DNA of 64,000 nt, from positions 310,001 through 374,000 of the forward strand of contig CAWBXZ010000018.1 in the NCBI GenBank assembly GCA_963792855.1. Direction: 5' to 3'. Source of the stretch: SG8-40 sp963792855. Lineage in GTDB: Bacteria > Pseudomonadota > Gammaproteobacteria > Burkholderiales > Eutrophovitaceae. The notes beneath the pieces are model-generated. The model was not told the DNA's origin, ran no database searches, and was given only the letters and a program-made list of their open reading frames with translations. How positions within the stretch are numbered: position 1 is the first letter of the stretch; the number at the start of each line of letters is the position of its first letter. Shown piece after piece: positions 1 through 9,305 of this stretch. The position numbers and the translations under genes were made by a program.

Positions 1-2
1 TG

Positions 3-371
3 CCTTTTTTCTCGCTGGTGCTGACTTACAACTCGGGTGCGGCGTTCAGTTTTCTGGCCGGTGCGTCGGGTTGGCAGCGATGGTTTTTCGTGTTGATTGC
101 GCTTGGCGCATCGATGCTGATTGGCTGGATGTTGCACAAGCATCGTGAGAATGCTTTTCTGTGCTTCGGGCTGGCGCTGATTCTCAGCGGTGCAATCGGC
201 AACGTGATCGACCGGTTGACCGTCGGCGCGGTTGTCGATTTCATCCTCGTTTACTGGCGTGAATATCACTGGCCGGCATTCAATGTCGCCGATTCATGTA
301 TCAGCGTTGGCGCTGCAGTGGTCATCTGGGACGGTTTCATGCGAAGACCACCGTCGTCACGCGCAAACTGA
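3..371 (+). CDS. lspA: Lipoprotein signal peptidase (signal peptidase II), 5' end outside window
   Basis: Inner-membrane aspartyl protease that removes the signal peptide of prolipoproteins after diacylglyceryl transfer. The visible part is the C-terminal three quarters. It shows the conserved N-S-G-A-A-F-S-F segment, two further hydrophobic segments, and both catalytic aspartate blocks, G-N-V-I-D-R and F-N-V-A-D-S. The frame is open to the window edge, so the start lies upstream; the internal GTG at 18 is not a plausible start because family residues precede it. ispH follows after about 80 bp on the same strand, the usual gammaproteobacterial pairing. Confidence 0.93.
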   Translation, partial: PFFSLVLTYNSGAAFSFLAGASGWQRWFFVLIALGASMLIGWMLHKHRENAFLCFGLALILSGAIGNVIDRLTVGAVVDFILVYWREYHWPAFNVADSCISVGAAVVIWDGFMRRPPSSRAN

Positions 372-452
372 GAGGGTATCTGTGACCTGCTGCAGTCTGC
401 CTCTGTATTTTACAAGTTCAACGGCAACCATCGGGTTGCGGAGCAATACACC

Positions 453-1382
453 ATGAATGTCTTGTTGGCCAATCCGCGAGGTTTCTGTGCCGGTGTCGAC
501 CGGGCCATCGATATTGTCGAGCACGCGCTCGAACGTTTCGGTGCGCCAATCTATGTGCGCCACGAAGTCGTACACAACAAATTCGTGGTGGAAGATCTGC
601 GGGCCAAAGGCGCGGTATTTGTCGAGGAGGTCAGCGAGATTCCGCTTGGTGCCACGGTCGTGTTCAGTGCGCACGGGGTGTCGCAGAAGGTCCGTGCCGA
701 TGCCGAGGAACGCGGCCTGCGGGTGTTCGACGCGACCTGCCCTCTGGTGTCCAAGGTGCATGTCGAAGTCAGCCGCAAACGTGATCAGGGTCGCGAGGTC
801 GTCATGATTGGCCATCGCGGGCACCCGGAAGTGGAAGGAACGATGGGGCAGGCCAGCAACGGCATGTATCTGGTCGAAACCGTTGCCGACGTTGCCAATC
901 TGAAAGTAAAAGATCCCGCCAACCTGGCGTTTGTCACGCAGACCACCCTCTCGGTCGACGATGCAAGCGAGATCATCAATGCGCTTCGCAGGCGCTATCC
1001 GGATATTGCCGGGCCACGCAAGGACGACATCTGCTATGCCACACAAAACCGGCAGGACGCCGTCAAACAACTCGCATCGAACTGTGACGTCGTGATCGTG
1101 GTCGGCTCCACCAACAGCTCCAACTCGAACCGGTTGCGGGAGGTGGCAGCCAATCTCGGGGTGCCGGCCTACATGCTCGATGACGCCGAGGACCTGCAGC
1201 CGCAGTGGGTGGAAGGAAAGGACGTCGTCGGCGTGACCGCCGGCGCGTCGGCGCCAGAGGTCCTGGTTAGTGCGGTCATCGCCAAACTGCGGGCGCTCGG
1301 GGCGCAATCCGTGCAGGAACTGGACGGCAAGGCCGAGAAGGTCATGTTCCCGTTGCCGAAATCGCTGCTGTCGCGAGACTGA
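453..1382 (+). CDS. ispH: 4-hydroxy-3-methylbut-2-enyl diphosphate reductase
   Basis: Last enzyme of the MEP pathway, an iron-sulfur protein converting HMBPP to IPP and DMAPP. The 309-residue protein is full length and starts with the typical N-P-R-G-F-C-A-G-V block, whose Cys is a cluster ligand. Further cluster cysteines lie in D-A-T-C-P (about residue 96) and D-I-C-Y-A-T (about 190), and the substrate-binding S-S-N-S-N-R motif and A-G-A-S-A-P motif are visible. It probably forms an operon with lspA. A hairpin downstream separates it from the convergent pilY1. Confidence 0.97.
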   Translation: MNVLLANPRGFCAGVDRAIDIVEHALERFGAPIYVRHEVVHNKFVVEDLRAKGAVFVEEVSEIPLGATVVFSAHGVSQKVRADAEERGLRVFDATCPLVSKVHVEVSRKRDQGREVVMIGHRGHPEVEGTMGQASNGMYLVETVADVANLKVKDPANLAFVTQTTLSVDDASEIINALRRRYPDIAGPRKDDICYATQNRQDAVKQLASNCDVVIVVGSTNSSNSNRLREVAANLGVPAYMLDDAEDLQPQWVEGKDVVGVTAGASAPEVLVSAVIAKLRALGAQSVQELDGKAEKVMFPLPKSLLSRD

Positions 1383-1549
1383 CATTCATCAGGGGTAACA
1401 TGTCGTCACCCAGGCAGCATTGCCTTTCGACGTGACTTGTGAACCTCAGGTTTGCTTCATGCCCTCTGCGTAATGGGCACTGACAGTGATTATCTGCACG
1501 TCTGGCCCTTGTTGTGAGGGTTCCCGGTATTCCGGCGGAACACCAAAGT

Positions 1550-1578
1550 AAAACGGGCAGCCGATGGCTGCCCGTTTT
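1550..1578. terminator. Bidirectional terminator between ispH and pilY1
   Basis: A 13-bp perfect stem (AAAACGGGCAGCC with its complement) around a GAT loop has a 5' A-run and a 3' T-run. It can therefore terminate in both directions between the convergent ispH and pilY1. Confidence 0.85.
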
Positions 1579-1597
1579 GGTTTTGGCGTGGCGGTCT

Positions 1598-4500
1598 CTA
1601 CTGCGTCAGCTCGCGCCAGGAGTTGCGGCGTCCCGTCGGGCTTTGTGCCTGGTAGGGCGGCGCCAGTGTCGGATATTTGTTCTCCGACGTGGTGACGATT
1701 GCCACGGTCTTGTTGTTGGGCAGCCGTACCACACTGATACCCACCGCCAGCGAGTTGGCGATCTTTCTGCCGACTATGTTGGTGCCGGACGAACTGATGA
1801 AACTGCCCGACTTGTAGTCGAAGTAGTTCAGGTAGGAAATGCCGCCCGCGGTACACGCGTCGTTCGCCGGAATGTTCGACGCCACGATCAGCGTGCCTAG
1901 CTGCAGCCGCGGATCGACGTTGACGCGCTCGCCGGTAATCGGCAGGTCGACACGCCAGCCATCATTGGTCGCCAGATCGACCGCATTCGAGGTGATGGTG
2001 CGGATCGGGTTGCCGACGCCGTCGGTGGTGTCGGTAATCACCTGTTCGATCACAGTACTGCCGCGTGCGTCGATCGGGGTTGCCGGCGCGACGCCGTTGG
2101 TTGCGTCCTTGATCGTATAGACGGTTTGCGGCTGCTTGTCTGCCAGGTCGGAGGCGCCGAGATAGCGGCCGGTGCCGACCGCGATGAGCGGCACGCCGTT
2201 GGCTTCGCCCAGTTCCGGCTTGGTGGTAACCGACTGCTTTTTCGACAGAGCCGCCCCGAGTCCGTCCTTGAGCTCCGCCAACACGTAGGCCGTTCCCGTA
2301 TTCGGGTCGAAGCGCCACAGGTTGCCGAGCAGATCACCGCCATAGACGCGCAGTGTGGTGTTGTTGGTATTGGTGTCATTGACCCAGTTGTTGATCTTGG
2401 CGAGGCCCATGGGCGTGGTGGTGCTGCCCGGATCGATGCCCTGGGTTGCGTTGGCAGCCTTGATCTTTTTCTCGACCACGCCGGTGATCGGGTCGAGCAC
2501 ATAGAGGTAACCCTTGCCGTCGCCGGGTGCGGTGTTGTTGTACCCTGAAGTCACCATCACGACCCAGTCGCCACTGGTGAGTTTGGAGATCACCGGATTG
2601 CCGTAGGTCAGACCGAGGTCGCAATCGGTCTTGTCGACACCGAGCACGGTGACCGATGGGCATGACGCGCATCACGGACCGTGAATTCCCACAGGGCGAT
2701 CGGGTTATTCGGATCCGTCACGTCCAGCGCGTAATAGCCCCGCCCGCCGCTGTTCAGCCCGCCCACCAGAATGGTTTTCCATTCGGCGGCGACCGGATCA
2801 TAGACGTCGCCGACAGTCGGTGAACCGTCGACATAGTACTCGTGGCGATTCGCGTAATCCTGATCGGCCAGGCGATACAGTTTTGGCATCAGGATGCGCG
2901 GTATGAACGCCCAGCGCTCGTTGCCGGTGTCGCCGTCCAGTGCGTGCAACATGCCGTCATTGGCCGACACATACACGTTCGACGCACGCACACCCGGGCA
3001 CCCCGCGCCAGCCCCGGTATTGATGCAGTCCTTGTGGTCCTTGAAGCCCGGGTCGACGTATGCGGCGTTGACCGATTTTACGTATACCGGTTGCGCGTTG
3101 ACGATGTCGCCGAGCACATGGGTGCGGTCGCGGTAGAAGTGATTGGTCGGGGGGTTGGATGCCTGCGCCTCGAACGTGTTGTCACCGCGCAGGTAGTACA
3201 CCAGGTTCTTGGGGTTGCCGGCAGCGCCTTGCTGACTTGCTGTGAGCGTTGACCACTGACTCAGTGGCGCGCCGCCGCCACCGCTGACCCAGGCATGCGA
3301 AAACCAGCTCAGCTCCGTCGCGTCCATGTTGGGTGCCGTCCCGAAGAAGTCCTGCAGGTTGTTTGGCGCACCGGGCTTGTGGAAGACGATCTTGCGCGCC
3401 GTTCCACCCAGCAAGGACGCTGCCTTGGCGTCGAGCTGTTGTTGCGCGCTCCAGACCGGATTGACGCTCACCGCACCGGTCGACAGGTCGATGGTGCGCG
3501 CTTCGACGTCCCCGTTCCAGAACACCGTCTCGTAATTGGCGATATACACGAAGTTGTCGCCGGCGATCGGCTCGAGGTTACTGGTCGCCGCGGCCGCCGC
3601 CGATCCGATGGTGGCATTCACGCCCACCAGTGCTTCGGTGAGGCCCGCGGTCAGAGTTAAGGGATTCTTGGCGCTGAAGTACTTGGCGCGGCCATTGACC
3701 GCTGCATGCCACAGATCGTCGATGGCTGTTGGCCCGCCACTGCTCGGTACTGGCCAATCCGAGGTGCCGCTCTTGATGGCCAGGAAGTCCCCGGTCGGGT
3801 TCTCGCGATAGTCCGGAGCATAGGCCAGTGTGCCGTCGACACCGAGACCGACGGTAAACGTGGTCATGTGCTGGCCAGCTTGCCGTGTCGTTTTGCGGGT
3901 CGTTGGTCGATTTGCCGGGCACGTTGTTGGTGCCGACGTCGGTGCCGAGTGCGCCAATCGAACCGGCCGGACGCAGATCGGTGATGTAGTAGTACTGCGC
4001 CACGTCGGCAAGTGTGCCGGAGGCTTTGTTGCCGTCGTACAATGGCCGCGGTGCGAGGTCAGGTCACTGTCATGATCACCGATACTCGTGCCGTCGAGCT
4101 TGTCGCCGGCATTGTTGGTCCAGTAACCGTCCGAGGTCAGGATGGCGAAGTTCTGCTGGCACGAGTACTGGATCGGGTCGTCACTCATGCCGTTGTTGAT
4201 GCCGTTGGTGACGTTGCGCGTAGTAGCGCCCCACCCGCGACAGCGCTTCGCGCAACGGCGTTCCGCCGCCGCCCGGTGCGTCCTGCTTGTAGAAGATGTC
4301 GAACCACGCCTTTTTGTGCGTGGCGTCGAAATCACTGATCTTCAGGAACTGGTCCGGGTCGACCGGGTCGTCTGGCGATTAATGGTGATGAAACCGACGC
4401 GAAAACGGTCATTGACGTTGACGAAAGCATGCCCGGCGGCGGACTTCATTGCCTGCATGCGGGTGCGGTAATAGGCCCACCAGTTGGCGAAGTTGGTCAT

Positions 4501-5443
4501 TTCCTCGTTATAGGTGCAGCCGCCGGGGCCAACGGCACCGGAGCAATCGGCGCGCGAATCGGCGCGCTCGTACGTGTTGCCCGGCTTGATCTCTATGCGC
4601 GTCCAGGTTCCGTACTTCGGATACTGGAAGGTCTTGCTGGTGTTGAGCGGGTTGACCTGGTCTTTTTTCAGGCCGCAGCTGGGCTGACCGCTTTGCGGCG
4701 GATAAACGCCGATACCAAGGCCGCGCTCGGGTTCGGTGTTGTCCTGGGCGTCACACCACAGCACCTGGTTGGGGAGGCCGGCCGCTTGCGTCGAGATGTA
4801 GTAGTAGGGGTACTTCTCGTTGAGCATGCTATGACGGTACCGATATCGTGTGCCGGTCGAGTTTGGATATTTCCACAGGCCGCCTTCGATCGGCAGCTTG
4901 CACTGGCTGTTGGGGACGTTGGCGTATTCGCGGTTACTGCTCGATGGCGAATTGGTGCTGCACCAGACGTAGTCGTCAATGCCGTTGTCCCGCAGGTTGA
5001 CGGTGCCGGTGAACTGGATGCCGTAACCGTCGTTGGGCACCGCTGCCCAGTCGGTGGAGTCGTCATAGCTTTTCATGTAGGTGCCGTCGTAGAGCACCGG
5101 GGGCCGGTAAGTCACGGCCGGGTTGTAGTACACGGCGTTGAACTCGGCATTATTGTAGGCGGGGTCACCGAATTCGCAGTCACGCAGGTAGTCGACTACC
5201 GCAGGTGCTGTAGTCCTTGCACAGTTCCTCGTCGTCGACATAGTCGGGCATGTAATCGCGGCCCATCGACCCCGAATCGTCGAGGATGAACATCAGGTTC
5301 GGCTTGACGACCGCGGTGGATGCGTTGGCCAGTGGCGCTGGCGCAATGTCGGTCGACGCGCCGTAGACTGCAGACGGCGCCAGCGCGATCAGGGCCGCCG
5401 GCAAGGCGGTGAGTATGTGCAGTTTCGATGTGATGCGTTTCAT
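1598..5443 (-). pseudogene. pilY1: PilY1-like type IV pilus tip/adhesin protein, broken by about six frameshifts
   Basis: PilY1 is a secreted or pilus-tip protein with a von Willebrand A-like N-terminus and a C-terminal beta-propeller, needed for pilus extension and adhesion. An ATG at 5443 with a GGAG site begins a signal peptide, followed by the MIDAS-like F-I-L-D-D-S-G-S-M motif. The remaining protein can be read only by changing frame near 5205, 4375, 4225, 4055, 3865 and 2660. Familiar pieces include S-D-D-P-I-Q-Y-S-C-Q-Q-N-F, M-T-T-F-T-V-G-L-G-V-D-G, many propeller blades and the ending G-R-R-N-S-W-R-E-L. Joined, it would give about 1280 residues, normal for the family. No nonsense codons are needed to explain the breaks. 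Whether the gene is decaying or the sequence has indel errors cannot be decided here. Confidence 0.85.
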
Positions 5444-5473
5444 GACTAGCTCCGTTTCAGCTCTCTGGATTCT

Positions 5474-6029
5474 TCAGTAAACAAACGCCTGCACGTAGCT
5501 CACCGTGTTGCGTGGCCCTTCGACCCGCGCGGTGATGCGGTAATACGGGCATTGCGGCACCGCTGAGCGGTGTTTGTCCGTAGGATCCCCCCCCTTTGGT
5601 GCTGCCGGATGACAAGGAAGCGATCTTGAAGCAATCGGTTCCGTCCACGGTCTTCGCCGATTCCGCGCACATGCGGTGCACGATGTAACGGATCTCGTTG
5701 CCGTTGCTGTCGGTACCGACCAGCGCGCCCTGTGCGCCCCAGTTGAAGGCGCCGGGGTTGAAGGAGTCCTGCCAGTTGGCGTAGTAACCGGGCACGTTGT
5801 CATTGATGAGGTTGCCGGCCGGTTGCGCGCTCAGCCAGACGCGCGCCGCTTCAATGCCGGCATCGGCCGAGCTCATCGCGGCATTGCGGAACGCGAGGTT
5901 GCCGGCGATCATTACGTTGGTGTCGACCGAGCGCATCATCGCGATGCCGGCGAGTGTCATCGCAACCAGCACGATCAGCGAGATGAACAACACCACGCCG
6001 TGCTGCGCCTTGCGCAGGGTCCTGTACAC
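5474..6029 (-). pseudogene. pilX: PilX minor pilin-assembly protein, frameshifted at a G8 tract
   Basis: PilX primes and adjusts type IV pilus assembly. From a GTG at 6029 the protein begins with the PilX N-terminal pattern: Q-H-G-V-V-L-F-I-S-L-I, then R-S-V-D-T-N-V-M-I-A-G-N and N-A-A-M-S-S-A-D-A-G-I-E-A-A. At an eight-G run (5586-5593 on the plus strand, read as G on the minus strand) the frame changes. The +1 frame carries the expected C-terminus ending T-V-S-Y-V-Q-A-F-V-Y at 5474, whereas the uninterrupted frame runs to 5457 with unrelated residues. Seven G residues would restore the gene. pilY1 follows 30 bp downstream. Confidence 0.8.
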
Positions 6030-6056
6030 AGGTACACGAATGGTGGCGGGATCTGA

Positions 6057-7230
6057 TCATGGCTCGGTACTCCAGATCATGTTGCGCAGCGGCACTACCT
6101 TCTGATTGGTGCTGATAGCGATAGTGGCGCCAGTCGTTGGCGTCCCCGGGGTTGCTATCCGCGGTGCCATCGACGTTGGTCATGGTGAATGCACCGCCGT
6201 ACCAGGTCGGTGCAACGGGTGTGACGGCAGTACGCTCGAACTGGCCGCTGCGCACCAGCAGCGCGAAGCGCACCGCATGCACTTGCAGCCATTCCGCCGG
6301 CGTTGCGGGCGTGATCTCGTCCCAGGTGTCTACGATGCGGTCGGCATCGGTATCCTTGCCGTACTGGGCCTGGAACTGGACGATGCCGTCGGCCACCTCG
6401 GACTCGCTGAGGTCGTCTCCGTCCGTGTCGAGCGCCGCATCGTACGGGACCAGTGTCCGTGTTTGCAGCTTGTTGTCGTCAATAAGGTAAGTGATGACCG
6501 TGGGCGTGCGCCCGAGTGAAAACAGTTGTGCGTTGTCGGTGTACGCACCGCCGACAATGACGCCGCCGGGTTTGTTGCGCGTTGCAGTGACAGTCACCGG
6601 GAAGCCGAGGTTATTGGTGTAGGTATAGGATGCGCCATTGGCGTGCACCACGTTATTTACTGCACCGGCTGCAAAGCCGGTGATCTCGACCATGGCGCAA
6701 TTCACACCAGCGCCCGGATCCGATGCAACGGCGATTTCACCCGCCCGGAAGCCGGCGGCATTGCTGAGCGGGAAGTTCGCACCCGATGTGGCACCGCTGG
6801 CGAACCTTGCGCCATTGACCGATACCGGCGCGTCGCCATAGATGATGGTCATCTGGTCGGGCGCCCCGCCGGCACCGTTGACGATGGTCACCGGCGCCAT
6901 GGTGAAGTTGAAATCCGGTGCGGTGCGGGTGCTGTCGTAGCCGATCGTGGTGCAGCCGAGCATGTTGCTGTCGGGGGTCAACAAGCCGAAGCCGGCGCTG
7001 CGTATTTCGTGCTCGAGCGTGAACATGGCGATGTTGGCAGTGATCTGCGCGTCACTGGTGCCGGTCGTGGTTCGCTTGCGGCCCTCGGACACCGAGAACA
7101 CCTGCATGATGATCGTCATGCCGATCAGCCCGACCAGCATCGCGGCGAGTATTTCGACCAGGCTCATACCGCGCATCGACCGGCGCGGGTTGTGGGTCAT
7201 GTCCTTAGCGCGAATCACGATTTGCCTCAA
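6057..7230 (-). pseudogene. pilW: PilW minor pilin-assembly protein with a C-terminal frameshift
   Basis: Minor pilin-like subunit with a type III (prepilin) signal, R-G-M-S-L-V-E-I-L-A-A-M-L, and a long variable periplasmic domain. The ORF can open at a TTG at 7230, which overlaps the pilV stop (TTGA). An ATG at 7200 giving a shorter leader is equally likely. Near 6115 the frame shifts: the open frame runs on into pilX as nonsense, while the neighbouring frame gives the family-typical ending V-V-P-L-R-N-M-I-W-S-T-E-P and a stop at 6057. One extra base explains the break. Confidence 0.78.
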
Positions 7231-7691
7231 TTGATGTATGCGGTCATGACGAACCGGTGCAGGTTCGCGTCTGACGGGTTCTGCCAGAACACCGTGACTT
7301 CCACCGCGGTGCCGACCGCTGCCGGCAGGGTGGGGCTGGCACCAACGGTTATCGTCGGATGGTTATTCGCGGCACCGGGCAGCGAGTTCTCGACCCGTGT
7401 CACCCAGTTGGCGAGTGCGGCGGGCGGCGTGCCGTTGCCGTCATAGACGTAATTGGCGAGGTTGGCACGGTCGAGCCAGAGTTCGCCGACGATATCGGCG
7501 GCGAGGTTGCTGGCCTCGGTACGGTCGCGTGCATCGGTGGTGACCCGGACGGCGGTTGTCTGCATGCCCACCATGGCGAGGATGCCGAGCGAGAAAATCA
7601 GGATGCCTATCAACGCTTCGAGCAGCATCACGCCCGATTGCGAGCGGCGTTTGCCTCGCGTTCGGTTCATTCGGTTCTGAAGTGGCGTCAT
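7227..7691 (-). CDS. pilV: Type IV pilus modification/minor pilin PilV
   Basis: A 154-residue minor pilin. The basic leader ends in a prepilin peptidase site, Q-S-G-V-M-L-L-E-A-L-I-G-I-L-I-F-S-L-G (N-methylation domain at about residues 19-40), followed by the PilV-type M-Q-T-T-A-V-R segment. The reading frame is intact, unlike the three genes after it. It lies 13 bp after fimT and overlaps the possible pilW TTG start, so translation is probably coupled. Confidence 0.88.
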   Translation of the reverse strand: MTPLQNRMNRTRGKRRSQSGVMLLEALIGILIFSLGILAMVGMQTTAVRVTTDARDRTEASNLAADIVGELWLDRANLANYVYDGNGTPPAALANWVTRVENSLPGAANNHPTITVGASPTLPAAVGTAVEVTVFWQNPSDANLHRFVMTAYIN

Positions 7692-7704
7692 TCAGTGGCT
7701 CCGT

Positions 7705-8217
7705 TCAGCACGCGCGTGTGTCGGTTGCATCAGCAATGGTCGGGTCACACATCTTTATCTGTCCTCCAGTCGAGACCGTGAGGTTGAGGCAGTTCATTTC
7801 GCCGCCCGGCTTGCACGCGCCGCCGGTCGGGTTGGTAACCTGAATGACTGCGGCGGCAGCCATAGCGGCTTTGCCGAGACCATTGAAAACGATGAGCGGA
7901 TCAGTCGTCGCGATCTGCGGGTTGAGGGTGCCCTCGGCGGCGGACCGCGCCTGCACCAGTGCTGCCGGGTTCATCACATTGACCGTCCAGCTCGAGTCGG
8001 GGCCGGCCATGTTGAAGCCGACCAGGGTGTTGCGGCGTACCGCTTCGGCACGTGCCAGTTGCAGGCCGGACTGGATCGATTCGGCGGCACTGCGCAACTG
8101 CGAGTTCTGTATCCACGTCGATATGCTGGGCAGACCAAACGTCAGTATCAGCGCGACAATCGCCAGGCCGATCATGAGTTCGATCAGCGTTACGCCAGCG
8201 CAGTGACGGGTTCGCAT
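7705..8217 (-). CDS. fimT: GspH/FimT-family pseudopilin
   Basis: A 170-residue minor pilin with a prepilin leader (C-A-G-V-T-L-I-E-L-M-I-G-L-A) and the GspH/FimT region containing Q-L-A-R-A-E-A-V-R-R-N. The start at 8217 shares one base with the pilE stop (TGATG), implying translational coupling. An in-frame codon 33 bases upstream is possible but would lengthen the leader unusually. The C-terminal Cys residues could form the disulfide common in minor pilins. fimU is an alternative name for this position in the operon. Confidence 0.85.
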   Translation of the reverse strand: MRTRHCAGVTLIELMIGLAIVALILTFGLPSISTWIQNSQLRSAAESIQSGLQLARAEAVRRNTLVGFNMAGPDSSWTVNVMNPAALVQARSAAEGTLNPQIATTDPLIVFNGLGKAAMAAAAVIQVTNPTGGACKPGGEMNCLNLTVSTGGQIKMCDPTIADATDTRAC

Positions 8218-8630
8218 CAGCAACTTCCGTTTTTCTTGATGACCCAGCATGTGGCTGTGGCGGTCCAGCCAGCCGGTACGGACGTCGTTGCCCGCGCGTT
8301 TGCTTCGTCAAGAGTGAAGATGAAATCGTCGACGCTGGTTCCGCCTACGCCGTCGGCCTGGAGGGTGTAGGCCGTTGCCGTCTGTGTGGTGCAGGAAAAG
8401 GAAAAATTGGCGGTGCCGTCGCTAGTGCAGTCGTAACCGACATAGGTGCGGTTATCCTGAAAGAACTGTTCCAGTTCGACCCGCTTCGTCATCAGTCCGG
8501 CGTGTGCGTCGCTCAGCCGCCCACGCATCACGTAGTCGCTATAGGCCGGCATCGCTATGGCCGCGAGTACGGCAACAATCGCGACGACGATCATGATTTC
8601 GATGAGCGTAAATCCTGCATTGCTGCGCAT
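8217..8630 (-). CDS. pilE: Type IV pilin, PilE/PilA-like
   Basis: A 137-residue type IV pilin. A five-residue basic leader precedes the class IVa core N-A-G-F-T-L-I-E-I-M-I-V-V-A with Glu5 and the long hydrophobic alpha1 helix, then P-A-Y-S-D-Y-V. Two C-terminal Cys (A-T-C-W and the final residue) can form the D-loop disulfide. The ATG at 8630 is preceded by AAGGAG; the open frame upstream to 8765 is not coding-like. It is first in the pilE-fimT-pilV-pilW-pilX-pilY1 unit. Its position resembles PilE of the Pseudomonas minor pilin operon, but it could be a major subunit. Confidence 0.88.
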   Translation of the reverse strand: MRSNAGFTLIEIMIVVAIVAVLAAIAMPAYSDYVMRGRLSDAHAGLMTKRVELEQFFQDNRTYVGYDCTSDGTANFSFSCTTQTATAYTLQADGVGGTSVDDFIFTLDEANARATTSVPAGWTATATCWVIKKNGSC

Positions 8631-8727
8631 TCGGGAACTCCTTTTTAGATGGGAAGATGGTATTTGGTCAGATGATTCTTTACGAGATTTCGCCGACGAG
8701 CGGATTTCTATCCCGACTAGCGGTAGG

Positions 8728-8742
8728 GCAGACGAGGTGCCG
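8728..8742 (-). promoter_or_regulatory. Candidate sigma-54 promoter of the pilus operon
   Basis: On the minus strand CGGCAC-CTCGT-CTGC has the invariant GG and GC dinucleotides separated by 10 bases, as in the -24/-12 promoter (consensus TGGCAC-N5-TTGC). Mismatches are T to C at both ends. Initiation would be about 85 bases before the pilE ATG. Pilin genes are commonly RpoN/PilR-dependent; no pilR or rpoN lies in the window. Confidence 0.45.
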
Positions 8743-8785
8743 GTCGCAGAGGAAATGTCCTGCAAGGGACCTGAAGTCGTTCGTA

Positions 8786-8822
8786 GGGAACGAACGGTAC
8801 TAATTGGGGAATGAACGGTACT
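8786..8822. promoter_or_regulatory. Two 16-bp direct repeats, 21-bp period, upstream of the pilus promoter
   Basis: GGGAACGAACGGTACT (8786-8801) and GGGAATGAACGGTACT (8807-8822) differ at one base and are spaced by 21 bp, two helical turns. They lie about 45-80 bp upstream of the candidate -24 element, where an enhancer-binding activator would sit. Confidence 0.5.
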
Positions 8823-8842
8823 GGTCAGTATGGCTTTGCGGG

Positions 8843-9265
8843 ATATATGCCGGCTGGTTTCCTCATCTCCCCGCGCGCGTCCGACAATTTTCCGGAATGT
8901 TCATACGGATTTGTTCGGAATGAATCGCGGTTCAGTCCAGCCGACCGCGGGTAATGCGCGCGGCATGATGCCAGTGTTGCTTCTGCCACGGGCTTCAGAT
9001 TCACCAGCGGTTTGAGCCGCTTGACGTGGTGCCTTGTGCCGGAGGTGCTTGCCGTGTCTACCCCGGACAGGTGAGAAAGCCCGGTCCGCAAACGGCAAAA
9101 AGATGAGCCGTTGTGCATACGCGATGCAGGTTTTTTCGGGTGGTTGAATCAGGCGGGATGTGAGCCGCGCCAAATCGAGCATCGACGGGATCGGGCGTCG
9201 ATGATCTGGCGACTGGACGGTCAAAACTGCCCAAGCGGGCGCCGCCATCCCTCCCGAAGCGCTGA
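8843..9265. other. Intergenic region without a supported gene
   Basis: Between the pilus regulatory repeats and the Fur-like promoter. Open frames on both strands up to about 115 codons show no family features or ribosome binding sites. Nothing further is recognised. Confidence 0.5.
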
Positions 9266-9297
9266 AATTAGACAGAGTCCAATTCCTATCTTATACT
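9266..9297 (+). promoter_or_regulatory. Promoter with overlapping dyad operator of the Fur-like gene
   Basis: TTAGAC (9268-9273), an 18-bp spacer and TATACT (9292-9297) form a good sigma-70 promoter. The interrupted palindrome AATT-A-GAC-AGA-GTC-C-AATT at 9266-9284 overlaps the -35 box and spacer, the position of a classical repressor site. Initiation near 9304 would put the start codon at or within two bases of the mRNA 5' end. Confidence 0.6.
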
Positions 9298-9305
9298 TCT
9301 TGCTA

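Noticed and set aside
357..1385. Antisense ORF of 342 codons opposite ispH
   Set aside because: It mirrors a certain ispH gene and has no ribosome site or family features.
2608..5241. Programmed ribosomal frameshifting as an explanation of pilY1
   Set aside because: Six shifts of mixed sign without slippery heptamers or stimulatory structures are not a programmed mechanism; indels explain them more simply.
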